A stretch of 64,000 nt of DNA from Trichobilharzia regenti (lineage: Eukaryota; Platyhelminthes; Trematoda; Strigeidida; Schistosomatidae), in assembly GCA_944472135.2 (NCBI GenBank), contig OX235263.1, forward strand, positions 35,083,379 to 35,147,378. The letters run 5' to 3'. Shown piece by piece: positions 54,259 to 64,000 of this stretch (within the stretch, counting starts at the first letter, position 1; every line of letters begins with the position of its first letter). Made by a program: the position numbers and the translations under genes. The notes under the pieces were generated by a model, which was not told the origin of the DNA, searched no databases, and was given only the letters and a program-made list of their open reading frames with translations.

Positions 54259-54504
54259 TATTAATGGTAATGATAAAACTTGTACAAACTTCTTTTCATA
54301 CCACTCCATACAATAAGTGCGTGAATAAATTGTATGGTCTTTAAGGGATTAATATGTTCCAGTATAGATTTTAAGAATAAGTTCCAAATTCATTAGTAAG
54401 CATACCACTAAAAGAAATCTTTAAGTGAACACAAGCTTCGTCCAGTTCACGAGCAAACTGTAACTTAATAAACTAAATTTTCTAAAACACAACTGAGTTT
54501 TTAA

Positions 54505-55050
54505 TTCAATTTTAGATTTGCCCATCGATTGATCGGAGTGAAGTGTTCGATCTTAGGTTAACATGTCGGCTTCTTGTACAGATGCTTCGACGATGTTTAA
54601 GCATGTCATTAGAGGTTAATTGGTGGATGGAGACTAACAGTGGAACCTGGGATGCCCATTTCGTTCTACTCACGACCTGTCCGCCAGCTGGATGTACCTG
54701 CATTCCACAGTGTGTGATGATGCCCAGACATCGTCGAAGCATCTGCACAAGAAGCCAACATGTCAACCTGAAACCGAGCACTTCGGTCTAATCAATCGAC
54801 GGAAAAATCTAAAATTCAATCAAATAATTAATATGACCTGTTCCACAATAGGTGGCTCTCGTGGCCCAAGTGGTCTAGTGTATAATCCTTTGGCTTTTGT
54901 AACTAGAAGCACTGGGTTCGAGCCTCGGTGGGAACATCATCACTCAGTGAGTGGGGAATGCAGGTATATCCACTGGCGGACGAGTCCAAAATAGGACTAA
55001 ATGCACGTTGTTCTGGATTACACCGCTAGTCACCATCCACCAATTAACTT
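54505..55050. repeat. SM-alpha composite: inverted flank modules around a minus ribozyme, then a plus SM-alpha
   Basis: Flank modules 54505-54600 and 54722-54825 are inverted copies (AGATGCTTCGACGATGT against ACATCGTCGAAGCATCT; ACATGTCGGCTTCTTG against AAGAAGCCAACATGT). Between them lies a minus-strand hammerhead fragment (54615-54715, damaged). Then a plus SM-alpha SINE at 54852-55045: TGGCTCTCGTGGCCCAAGTG, GGGTTCGAGCC, and a ribozyme with GCGGACGAGTCC and GGACTAAATGC, where core bases are changed. Confidence 0.8.
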
Positions 55051-55768
55051 CTTAGTTGTTTTTTTTTTAAAGTCTTAGTAAACTTACTCTCATACGTTAT
55101 AAATCTCAATCTAGAGGTGCTTTTTCACCAAAATCTGATTTGATTAGTGGGATAGTAGCTTTAACCTGTATATAGGACTATTCACTGAAAACTGACCTGT
55201 CATTTTCTTATTCACGTGAAGATATGTGCAATTGTATTCAGATAATGAAAGACACACTAACACACACACACACACGCATGCACACATTAGTGCATAAAGC
55301 TTTTCTTGACGATATTATTTCGGTGTGCAATGCACACAAACATACTAACCAAAAATACATACATACACATATTTCCCAATAATTTGTGTAAACACATATG
55401 CACTTTCATAATAGAGACACACATAATGACATAATGACACTCCCCCTTTGATTTGTAAAAATAATTTTGGCAAATAGTTGAGTAGTACTACCTTACGGAA
55501 TTTTATGTGGGAAGGATATATCTTAAGATTAAAATGATATATATATATATATATATATTTCATTTGGTATGTAGCTGATGTGCATTACAGCAATTTAGTT
55601 TAAGTTTTCGAACAGACTGTCTTCAAAACACATTCAGATTGAAAATGTTTATCATCAAATGTAATTGAATTATGCTCCAAAAATGAAACCCACTGACTGC
55701 ACTTGTATGAAATAGTCACTGGACAACAAAAAATAATAATAATAATAAATACCTCAAAGCAATTATAA
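55051..55768. other. Unassigned DNA with simple repeats
   Basis: (CA)n at about 55258-55282, (AT)n at 55536-55560, (AAT)n at 55733-55749. No dispersed repeat or gene recognised. The last tract lies just before the exon-like ORF. Confidence 0.5.
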
Positions 55769-56122
55769 ATGGAATCTATTGAAATTTCGCCTTCATCACC
55801 GTCAACATCATTATCATCAGTATCTATGGGCAACGGGACTAGTACATCATCGATGGAAGAGTCTATAAGCATGAATATTACAGAGGGATTTTCGGCTGAA
55901 AGTTTTTATAAGGCTGTTACATCAAGTGTACATGAAATCATTAATACAATAACACCCTTCCATTACATCATGATCATATTACCACGCCACATTCAGAATT
56001 TGCTTGTGTTGGAAGTGAATTGTCTGAACCAGATTTTCAACTTTATGCCTGTTCTGGTAGTAAGATTACATCATGGATTGCTAGTGTATTTTTGATATGT
56101 ATGAGTATATTCGGTATCATAA
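55769..56122 (+). CDS. Candidate first coding exon with N-glycosylated N-terminus and one membrane segment (frame disturbed)
   Basis: ATG at 55769 opens a Ser-rich frame: MESIEISPSSPSTSLSSVSM, NGTSTSSMEESISMNITEGF, SAESFYKAVTSSVHEI, with NGT and NIT sequons. From 55945 the neighbouring frame (one base off) reads NNTLPLHHDHITTPHSEF, CVGSELSEPDFQLYACSG and then SWIASVFLICMSIFGII, a convincing membrane helix. It ends at 56122, immediately before GTAAGT, a consensus 5' splice site. A soluble, glycosylated tail followed by a first helix would fit a seven-helix receptor exon, but that is inference. The two frames must be joined by a one-base indel (sequence error, or decay). The original frame runs on to a stop at 56095 with a less natural sequence. 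Confidence 0.35.
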
Positions 56123-56329
56123 GTAAGTACTTAATTGATTAAAAATATTTCTGCGGTTTGATTATTCAATTTTTTTTATTTTTTAATCACTCATCAGTTT
56201 ATGACTAATATATCTTACATAGTACATTATTATGGTGTACACAATAAGATTAGGAGTATATTGCAGAAGTAATAGTGTTTCAGGCTGGTTGATAATGACA
56301 CAGTTTTCAAAACTTGTCATCATTCTTTA

Positions 56330-57060
56330 ATTGAATTTTAGATTTTCCCGTCGATTGATTGGACTGAAGTGTTCGGTCTCAGGTTAACATGTCGGCTTAT
56401 TGTGAACATGCTTCGATAATGCCTGGGCATACAATTAGAAGTGAGTTGGTGGATGGTGACTAGCAATGAAATACAGGATGCCCACTGCGTGCTATTTGGG
56501 ACTCGTCCTCCAGCTGGATGTACCTGAATTCCACAGTGCGTGATGATGTCTAGTCAGTCGACGGGAAAATCTGAAATTCAATTAATTAATTAATTAATTA
56601 ATATGACCCCTTGTGCGTCGATGGCACAGCGGTTAGGACGCTCGCCGACTATGCACATGGTCCGGGGTTCAATCCCTGGTCACAGACGCACTCCTTTACC
56701 TCGCTGAGCAAGAAATAATTCTGGTAAAGAGGAAAGGTTAGGCATGGGCTAGCAACCCCATCCTGTAAAATCAAACACTGCTACAGAAACTTCAAACCAC
56801 TAGCCTGAGACCCTATGTTCCACTGGGAACGTGAAGGGAAAACAATTGCACAAGAGGTGGCTCTCGTGACTCAAGAGGTCTAGTGGATAACGCTTTGACG
56901 TTTGAAACTAGAGGCACTGGGTTTGAGCCTAGGTGGGAACATCACCACTCACTTACTGGGGAATGCAGGTACATCCAGCTGGAGGACGAATCCGAAACAG
57001 GACTAAATGCGCGTTGTCCTGGAACCCCACAGCTAGTCACCATCCATCAACTGTCACCAT
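56330..57060. repeat. SM-alpha composite interrupted by SINE-A
   Basis: Flank module 56339-56435 (TTCCCGTCGATTGATTGGAC, TCAGGTTAACATGTCGGC), damaged minus ribozyme 56445-56540, partial second flank module 56541-56580, an ATTA repeat 56579-56600, a SINE-A (56613-56845), then a plus SM-alpha (56855-57052): TGGCTCTCGTGACTCAAGAG, GGGTTTGAGCCTAGG, and a damaged ribozyme (CTGGAGGACGAATCC, GGACTAAATGCGCGT). Same overall order as at 54505-55050. Confidence 0.8.
56613..56845 (+). repeat. SINE-A nested in SM-alpha composite
   Basis: GTGCGTCGATGGCACAGCGG (A box), GGTCCGGGGTTCAATCCCTG (B box), CCTCGCTGAGCAAG, CAACCCCATCCTGTAAAATC, tail GACCCTATGTTCCACTGGGA, ACGTGAAGGGAAAA. Comparing with 51005-51030 and 54833-54855 shows the composite sequence is continuous on either side, so the SINE arrived later. 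Confidence 0.9.
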
Positions 57061-57229
57061 TCTGTTTTAAAATAATAAACCATAAAACTGAGGTAATGTA
57101 TAAAATGTTTGGAAGAATAACAAAACTGCTAATAAACAGATTAGAGAGTTAAACCATTTTGAATTTATTTGAATTAAGTAAGAACAGAAGTTTGTGCAGA
57201 GAAACATGGTACCAACCTTTATTTTGTCA

Positions 57230-58060
57230 TCTATTCATAGGCTGCATACAGCAAAAGAAATTATCAAGTTTACATAAAGAACAATTTTAACATAAATGCA
57301 AATATTACTTAGTGTCGGTTGACAGAAGACACCAAACTTAATAAAAATTCTACAGAAACTATACTCATAAAGCCTAAACGCAGAAAGTTCAGGTATGAAG
57401 AAAAATTAAAAGCTTGGACGAAATGTCAAAATAGTTGAGTGGCAAAGACAAGATGCGAATAAAATGATATGTAACTAATAAACTGAGTAACGACACGGTG
57501 AATCTAAACTAAATCTTCGAAATAAGAGACAAGCAAAATTATTCTTCAGGGAAAGTGGAAAAGATTAAAGACCAAGATTACGTAATCAGGTGAACGGGAG
57601 AGTAAATAAATCCAATTACCAGAACTAGGAAAGACTGACAACTGCTTCTTTCTGTATGCATTAAGTCGGGTACTCATGTCATGAGTTCCTTTATGGTTGC
57701 AGGTACACTTTGCAGACAAGTGCCAACTAGCACGAAACCTAGGTCGAGCAGGGCTTTCTGCCGATCGCCTCCAACCATCTAATACACAAATCGGGTTTCA
57801 GGCGTTTCATAGCACAATTGAGGATTACTGAACTATTTTGTTTATGGATAATTTCAAAAGATTTCGTAATGGATATCTCATCTCCCGTATTGATGAGATG
57901 TCTGACAATAGTACTATTGTAAAGGTTTTTTACCTCTTGAGACATAGGCCTTTTGATATAAGTTCAGGAAATCCCAGGTGTGAGCTTCTTTCTGTCCTCC
58001 CATTGTACCTGTTAACACAGATACACGTAAATTCTTCAACTTTTCACTTTAAGTGACTTT
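57230..58060 (-). pseudogene. PLE GIY-YIG end and 3' UTR, split by another repeat
   Basis: Minus strand: FTCICVNRYNGRTERSSH (decayed GIY-YIG core near 58000), STIVRHLINTGDEISITKSF and EIIHKQNSS, CAMKRLKPDLCI (57780-57900). The frame then enters a foreign segment (57664-57785). The 3' UTR 57230-57660 matches 27540-28020 of another PLE. Confidence 0.78.
57664..57785 (+). repeat. Fragment of the 51.3-kb terminal-repeat element
   Basis: AAGTGCCAACTAGCACGAAA, CCTAGGTCGAGCAGGGCTTT and GATCGCCTCCAACCATCT match the interior of 51223-51639 (minus). It replaces the last codons of the PLE at LCI. Confidence 0.72.
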
Positions 58061-58489
58061 CATGATGAAATACACAAATAACTTTAGCTTTGTTAATGAT
58101 AAGAGTATCAAGCTATCTACTGTTTACAAAGAAATGAAATTATCAAATCAAACTACTGGATATATGAATGTTTGTGCTTTCAGTGTATTTTCATCACATC
58201 GATAGGCGAGGTATCATACTGAATAGAAACATAATGCTCTTCTCTTTTCCTCTTTTAACTAAATGATAAACAAATAATTAAAGTTAAAAATACAGATAGG
58301 ATTCTTCCAAGAAACAATTCTTAACTATTGCGTGATTTGCTCATGTCGTCAAAAATTCTGGTCACATTCTAAAGGCGAAACATTAAATTGTTGATTTTAT
58401 ACTTGTAATTATTTGTAACTCGCAACATAAATATTCTACAAGTGAAAATAACCTTCAGCTATATAGAAGAATATAAATAAAATTTGTAG

Positions 58490-58585
58490 CTGGAAAGCTC
58501 TGGTTTCAAACCCTAGTGGTTGTGTACTGTGAAGAGTAGCAAACTAGACTGACGAAGCAGCTGTTCAGTACTCCCAGGTGGATAT
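58490..58585 (+). repeat. HH-B repeat fragment with intact stem I
   Basis: GGTTTCAAACCC (B box), then TTGTGTACTGTGAAGAGTAG, CAAACTAGACTGACGAAGCA, GCTGTTCAGTACTCCCAGG. GTACTG (before the core) still pairs with CAGTAC; the leading C of CTGAAGA is gone and stem II has an insertion. Confidence 0.7.
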
Positions 58586-59220
58586 TTCTTCTTCTGCTTT
58601 TTCCTTCTCATCCGTTTACATCAAAGAGTGTGCTCGTCTAAGAAGACTTGAAACAACTGATACCTTTGCGCTGATGGGGTGTGATGATTTGAAGTCTAAA
58701 TATTTATTGGTGTGGGCTTTCTTCCTGAATACAGATATACTGAAATGTTCGTTTTCCTTCCTCTTAACTATGCAGTCTAGAAATGGTAGTTCACCAACGT
58801 CTGATTCTGCTTCCGAAGTAAACTGGATTTTAGGAGGTAGATTGTTCAGTTTCTCGAAGAATGAACTGTGTAAATTTCGTTTAAGCACTACAAAAGTATC
58901 ATCAACGTATCTTAACCATATTTCATCAGTGAGTATACTTGAAAAGTTGTTATCTTCGAATTTATTCATGAAAAGATCAATGAACCTATAGCAACACCAT
59001 TTGCTTGTCTATATAAATTCCCTTTAAATGTAAAATAATTACTTTCCACACAGAATTTTAAGCTCTGGTGTCCAGTGGACATGTTTGTGACAACATTTCT
59101 ATCTGATTCTAGTAAACCGCCTAAAACACTGTAGATTAACTCGAATAAGTGTTGCTTAACCGCATAGCACTTCAATGCCCACCTAAAACTAATGAATACA
59201 GCTAAGTATGAAGCTTTCAA
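58570..59220 (-). pseudogene. PLE RT palm, second lineage, frameshifted
   Basis: Minus strand, first part (59220-58966): KFCVESNYFTFKGNLYRQAN, GVAIGSLIFS, an RT block close to the G-PMGSPLSP motif. A frameshift near 58967 leads to EIWLRYVDDTFVVLKRN (catalytic YVDD intact, 58900-58925), PKIQFTSEAESDVGELPFLD and VFRKKAHTNKYLDFKSSHPI. The YFTF-YRQ-NGVAIGS pattern and RYVDDTFVV differ from the 5175-6413 lineage and fit Neptune-like PLEs. Confidence 0.82.
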
Positions 59221-59960
59221 GCAGATGAAATGAGAGTAAAAATACTTACAACAAGTGAGACTACTGGGTAGAAGTAAATTTTTCTCTTACCTAAAATGAA
59301 ATTGATAATGAAAGCTACATACACTAAAGATATGTTAGGAAACAGATTTATATGCGCTTAGTTATGCATGCACTGAAAGCATTTTTGACATAGCTTTACA
59401 TCTGAATGACATAACTCTCAAATTATTATAAACTTTAATTTTTTTATTTTCCTTTCTCTGTTTGGTTTCACTTATGCCCTTCCCACCCACCCCCTCCTCC
59501 TAACAAAAAATGGGCAAAAACCTGGTTATTTTCCTTCAATCATTTTTGAATGACCTATATACATATAACATCAAGATATTGACTACAAATAATTTTTAAA
59601 ATATTCTTTAACAAAACCCTTGGTTATATATATGCTGTATGATATTTATTATATAGAGATAGGTCACATGTTTCGCGAAAAAAATGTACCTACCTGCACT
59701 TTTGAACGGTTGATTGAATGATGATTACACTTACTTTCTTCCTTTTTGAAGAAAAAACCCTTCATCTATTGGATGTTTACTTTGTAATAAAAAAAAAGAG
59801 AGAACTTATTTGAAAATCGAGGTTCCATTCAATAGTCTGTCAAAATAATGATGGGAATAGATGACAATTTGTCTTTCATTATTTTTTTTACGTGGACACA
59901 TTTGAATCGTTTACATTTTAGCTAAGATTACAGTTGACTTTCATTTTACCGATCAAATGT
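59221..59960. other. No feature seen
   Basis: Very AT-rich with a pyrimidine tract (CCCTTCCCACCCACCCCCTC near 59480). No gene or repeat recognised. Confidence 0.4.
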
Positions 59961-59964
59961 TTCA

Positions 59965-60211
<247 letters not shown>

Positions 60212-60464
60212 ACTCGATCTAATCGGTTGTATGAGTAGAGAAAGAAAGCTGATAACTTGGGAGCATGAAACTTCTCCTGCCAAACTGTTTTATTGGTTTT
60301 ACACTGTGCAGTTCACAAATATTAGTACACAGGCAATAAAAACTTGAATTGACAGAACAACTTTTGTTTTTTATTTTTACTGTTTGTTAGCTGACATTAA
60401 CTACAGAAGCGATAATGTCTGGTAAATACCCATTGGGACATTAGAGGGAAGAGAACAAGAAGTT

Positions 60465-61045
60465 CAGCAAAGATGGCAGTCTTTTCGGCGATTTAATTCT
60501 CAAATGCTGTACAATAGCATTTATACAGATTAGTTTACATGGATAGAATTCTTATTTGTTTAATTCCACATAGTAACGAAGCTGATAATTATTTTCAACT
60601 TGATATGAATGTTTGAAGGTACGAATACAGATTACAAGCGGCTTACAGACAAGATTTCATAGGATTAGAAAACAGTTACAACGTATGCAAAATTAATATC
60701 TGATAACTGGAGAAATAATGATTTTAAAGGCGAATAAAAGGTGATTATTATTTTCAACTTGATATGAATTACAAGAGGCTTAGAGACACAGGGATAGAAC
60801 GAATTACAGGTGTGAACAAAATGAGCATGGAAACAAATTGAAATCAAAATTTTCAACTTGAAATGTAAGTTAGGAAGTGTGTGTGAATATAGACAGATTA
60901 CAAGAGGCATAGAAACAAAAAATTACACAGGATTAGAATATAACTGTAAAATGGTTATTCTAAACGGATTCCAAGTGTGATCAGGAGGAGCATGGAAACA
61001 AACCTAAAATAACTGATTTTATAACTGAAAAAATAGGATGAATTG
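60465..61045 (-). repeat. PLE 3' UTR and terminus without coding sequence
   Basis: Reverse complement matches 44216-44680: terminus GAACTTCTTGTTCTCTTCCC side at 60450-60535 with TTGTACAGCATTTGAGAATT, AAATCGCCGAAAAG, and the block at 60955-61045 encoding SLPSFNSSYFF-KISYFRF. A partial internal duplication (GATATGAAT...ACAAG, 60600-60640 and 60760-60780) is present. Extreme 5' truncation. Confidence 0.8.
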
Positions 61046-61149
61046 AATGAAGGCAAAGAGAGAAAAACAGAAAGAGAACAGTTTTCATACTCTTTTCCGT
61101 AACTCACTGCGAGTGAAATTCCAGTGGTTAGATTTTCGTCATAAACCAA

Positions 61150-61350
61150 TATCAATAATGGAGATCAGTGAAACCCAGGAAGCACTGGACAGCTGTTTCG
61201 CTCCAGTTTGGCACTCTTCAGCAGTACACATCATCAACTTCATCAGGTATCGAACCCAGAAACTTCAGGTTATTAGTTCAAGCTCGTTGACCAGTTAGTC
61301 AATTGGGCTGGAATCCAATGACCCCTGAATTCTAACTTTGTCAAAATATT
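61150..61350 (-). repeat. HH-B repeat, best ribozyme copy
   Basis: Minus strand from the high end: head CAATTGACTAACTGGTCAAC, AACCTGAAGTTTCTGGGTTCG (B box), a linker with GATGAAGTTGATGATG, the ribozyme (61181-61230), and CAGGGTTTCACTGATCTCC with a worn 3' block. Order head, ribozyme, 3' block as in SM-alpha. Confidence 0.8.
61181..61230 (-). ncRNA. Hammerhead ribozyme of HH-B family, core intact
   Basis: Minus strand: GTGTACTG (stem I), CTGAAGA (61221-61215), stem II region GTGCCAAACTGGAGC (61214-61200), GAAA (61199-61196), CAGCTGTC (61195-61188), CAGTGCT (61187-61181). Stem I pairs six bases (GTACTG... with CAGTGC, one G-T wobble as T-G). Stem II has four pairs with one mismatch. ACAGCTGT is self-complementary, the same kind of loopless stem III as in SM-alpha. 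Cleavage is predicted after the C of GTC at 61188. Confidence 0.72.
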
Positions 61351-61799
61351 CGAATGCCACAGTTTGGCTTTAAACAATTCATTGAGGATCCAACTGCTTT
61401 TCTTAAGTTTCTGTAACTCCAGAATACGGCTTTATGTGGTAACAGATGTACAATTGTGTAAGGAAAAGGCATAAATCTTCCCATGAAATCTTCATTTGCA
61501 CGTGTTGTTCTTTTTGTGCTACCTATGTCTTCCTTTCACGTTTTCTATGCACTTTCACAAGGATCTTTCATTCCTCTATTTTACAATTCGATCCATCCTT
61601 TGGCTATTCAGTATTCTTAGGGAGATGACACCTCACATATACTATAGTACCTACTAAATTTTGCCAGTGCCACGCACCATCCTATCAGCTCACATTAATT
61701 ATATTACGCTTTTCTTTTTTATTATCTAAGTTTGTCTGTGAAGCACATAATGTTAAATTCAGCTACTTCGTATGGAGTTGAATCAGCTGGAGATAAAAG
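61351..61799. other. No feature seen
   Basis: A 60-codon ORF (61446-61628) is not recognised. AT-rich. Confidence 0.35.
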
Positions 61800-62760
61800 G
61801 GATATTTTTAACATGAATGCTGGCAACTACTTCGCTACTACAGGGCGCCAGCGACAGTTATTCATATCATCCAGCAGTTATACGACAATGCTGCATGCCA
61901 AGTAATCCACAAAGGGAAACTAACGGAATCCTTCGAAGTGAGGACGGGAGTGAGACAAGCTGGTTGTCTACTAATTGCAGTAGATTGGATAATGCGATAG
62001 ACAACGGGCAATGAGGAAACAGGTATAAAATGGACTCACACAAAAAGAGACTTGGAGGATCCGGACTTCGCCGATTATATGTATATGTCTGATTTCCCAC
62101 AAACTGGAAGATATATAAATGACGAAAAGCAACAAGTCGCCAGAAGAAGCATCAAAGATAGGAATACAGAGGAACATAGAGAAAACAGAAGTGATGAAGA
62201 TTCCTGGCCAACATCAATAGCAACAACAACAACAGACAACAATCAGCCAGCATAAATGGGAGGAACCTGAAAGAAACAACCTCCTTCACCTACCTGGGAA
62301 GCATCGTTTCAACTACAAGCAGACGGAACTGATGAGGATATCAAAGCCAGAATCGGAAAAGCAAAACAGGCTTTCATTACTCTCAAGTCTGTGTGGAGGT
62401 CTACATCACTCAGCATGAAAAGATAAGATCCGGATTTTCAACTCCAATGTGAAGTCAGTGCTGCTTACTGTACGGATCAGAAACTTGGCGAATCATGAAG
62501 AGCATCTCAAACAAACTTCAGACCTTCATTAACAGTTGTCTTCGCCCAATACTCAAGATCAGATGGCCAGAAAAGATCAACAACAGCGATCTCTGGGAGC
62601 GAACCAACCAGGAACCGATTGTGAAACAAATAGGCAGGAAGAAATGGAGATGGATTGGCTGGCCATACTCTGAGGAAACCATCAAGTGACATCGCACGCA
62701 ATGCAGGCCATCGCTCGAGTGGAACCCGAAAGGGAAGCGGGTGGCGAGTTCATACATGGT
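61800..62760 (+). mobile_element. RTE/SR2-like LINE, 5'-truncated, RT fingers/palm to C-terminus
   Basis: Broken frames give VIHKGKLTESFEVRTGVRQA and GCLL (61895-61965, the RT GVRQG-C motif), then DLEDPDFADYMYMSD (62050-62095), where the catalytic FADD has become FADY. Then QAFITLKSVW (62370-62400), IRWPEKINNSDLWERTNQEP (62560-62615) and KKWRWIGWPYSEE (62638-62680), and AIARVEPERE. The typical 3' tail is not reached; the match ends near 62760. The most 5'-extended RTE-like copy here. Confidence 0.8.
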
Positions 62761-62954
62761 CTGTTCATAGGTGAATCATTGGCTATTAGGGATCTGAAAC
62801 TGAACCTCTACATTCAAAAGCATCACCGCCCTACCGTGACCAGAGTAACGTCCCAATTTTAATTCTGCTTCTTTTTATGATGTCACACCTTGCATTAGTT
62901 GATACTTTTTCAAGGACAAATTTTACCAGTATCTGATTGTTCTTGTGACTTCTT

Positions 62955-63040
62955 CGTTAAATATAATCACGATTGTACAGCTTATGAAAATGAATCGTCG
63001 AAAAGGGTAAATTTTCTTCGCTGTTTCCGTCTCCTTCTTA
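62955..63040 (+). repeat. Solo PLE terminus
   Basis: CACGATTGTACAGCTTATGA, AAATGAATCGTCGAAAAGGG, TTTTCTTCGCTGTTTCCGTC. No PLE coding sequence is seen next to it. Confidence 0.7.
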
Positions 63041-63605
63041 TGACGATATAATTTTATAGACTAAAGTAGAACTACTTGTTAGGTATTGGTATAGCTCTAA
63101 AATAAATTTGTAGTACGCTTCTTTGAAAACAGATCCATGTATAACTGTTAACAGGTGTCTAGCCATTAAAAGTGCAAAAGAGGTATACATTTATCTTAGA
63201 TTCATCTATGGTTTAAAAGTTATTATCTTCCTTTTAATTAGAAGCAAGTAATTAATTTTGACTGATGGTTTCAAAAAGTCCTATGATCGCTACCTACCGA
63301 GGTGTCGGTAATTTATTTTTCACCACTGTGCTTTTAGAACAGAAGAGGTTTGAAAACCTTGCTGACATGACTATTAAAAATAGACACAATTTTATCTTTA
63401 TGTTGCCTGCTAAAATTAGAAATTAGTTTGAAGTTTAATGATCAATGTAAGCGAAGTATTTAAAATAGTTTATTTATACGAGATAAACAAATGTGAATAT
63501 TTACATCTAAAGAAAGATGAATCTCACTGTTGGCCATGAAAGGCAGATAGTTCTCTGTTTTTTCGTGAGGGTGAGTAAACCGCCAAAAGCGTCATAAATA
63601 TAGTT
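63041..63605. other. No feature seen
   Basis: AT-rich, no recognised element. Confidence 0.4.
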
Positions 63606-63609
63606 CAAT

Positions 63610-64000
63610 AGATATTAATTAAAAGATTTCTAGTGGTTCTTTATCCGATGTCAGCTTATGATGGGATCCTGTAACCAATCAAATCTCCACGAACCAACAC
63701 TTGAATAACACTCTGATGCTCACTAGTGACTGAACCTGGATTCTAGTAAGAATCCGTAACCAGTGGGATAGAGCAGGTTGGGTCTGATGACAAATGCTCG
63801 CCAGTTATAACACTGGCTACTGTCAGTCGCGTTATATGATGATTTAGCAGAAGTTGGAATTCATGAACTGGCAGTTGGACCACGTCCCAGTGGCTTAATG
63901 GTCTACGAGCTAGCTCACCTTGTAACCGGAATGTCCTAGGTTTGAAACGTGTTAGTGGGTACGCACTAATGAAAAGTTTCAAACCAGGACAAAACAGCTG
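63610..64000 (+). repeat. HH-B repeat cluster, truncated by window end
   Basis: 63630-63720 is a worn minus-sense HH-B 3' block; 63885-64000 is a plus copy: CCCAGTGGCTTAATGGTCTA (A box), GTAACCGGAATGTCCTAGG, GGTTTGAAACG, then CACTAATGAAAAGTTTCAAA, CCAGGACAAAACAGCTG at the edge. The core is worn (CTAATGAAAAG; ACAAAAC). Confidence 0.75.

Overview
The window looks like AT-rich, repeat-dominated nuclear DNA of a schistosomatid blood fluke (Schistosoma or a close relative). The main reasons are several copies of the tRNA-headed, hammerhead-ribozyme repeat known in schistosomes as SM-alpha (one with an intact ribozyme core at 51141-51189), many Penelope-like elements (PLEs) with YVDD reverse transcriptase (RT) and GIY-YIG endonuclease pieces, and truncated CR1/SR1-like and RTE/SR2-like LINEs. 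No complete host gene is visible. Three short stretches could be host exons (45899-46154 minus, 47636-47773 plus, 55769-56122 plus). Family labels such as SINE-A, SINE-B, HH-B and X are mine.

Layout. 1-10.3 kb: a giant inverted repeat (arms 1-3757 and 6547-10301, the left arm running off the window) around a PLE (5175-6413 minus) that has its own inverted termini. 9.7-13 kb: a nearly complete but broken PLE RT, then repeat X split by a CR1-like LINE fragment. 13.5-19.8 kb: SINE-B copies, ribozyme repeats, PLE scraps and a minus-strand LINE. 20-22 kb: an LTR-retrotransposon remnant (LTR piece, gag start) split by a palindromic PLE. 22-31 kb: SINEs, ribozyme repeats and a degenerate PLE (27.5-29.3). 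30.6-34.1 kb: three RTE-like LINE fragments and a PLE end. 35-44.7 kb: further PLE ends, repeat X, an RTE-like LINE with an intact FVDD, a CR1-like LINE. 45-49 kb: the least repetitive part, with two exon-like ORFs. 49-57 kb: SM-alpha composites, and a 417-bp element with 73-bp direct terminal repeats and an 11-bp target duplication (51223-51639). 57-64 kb: PLE remnants, a roughly 245-bp TAGA array, RTE-like LINE, ribozyme repeats.

How the parts relate. At least five tRNA-headed short families occur. SINE-A shares its 3' end with the RTE-like LINE and SINE-B shares its 3' end with the CR1-like LINE, so the window appears to hold two SINE-LINE partnerships. Two of the tRNA-headed families carry a hammerhead: SM-alpha, and a second family (HH-B) with the same order of parts but an unrelated stem I; its best copy is at 61181-61230 (minus). 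HH-B is the strongest candidate for something not described. Nothing could be searched or folded by computer here; family names rest on motif recognition and on comparing copies inside the window.
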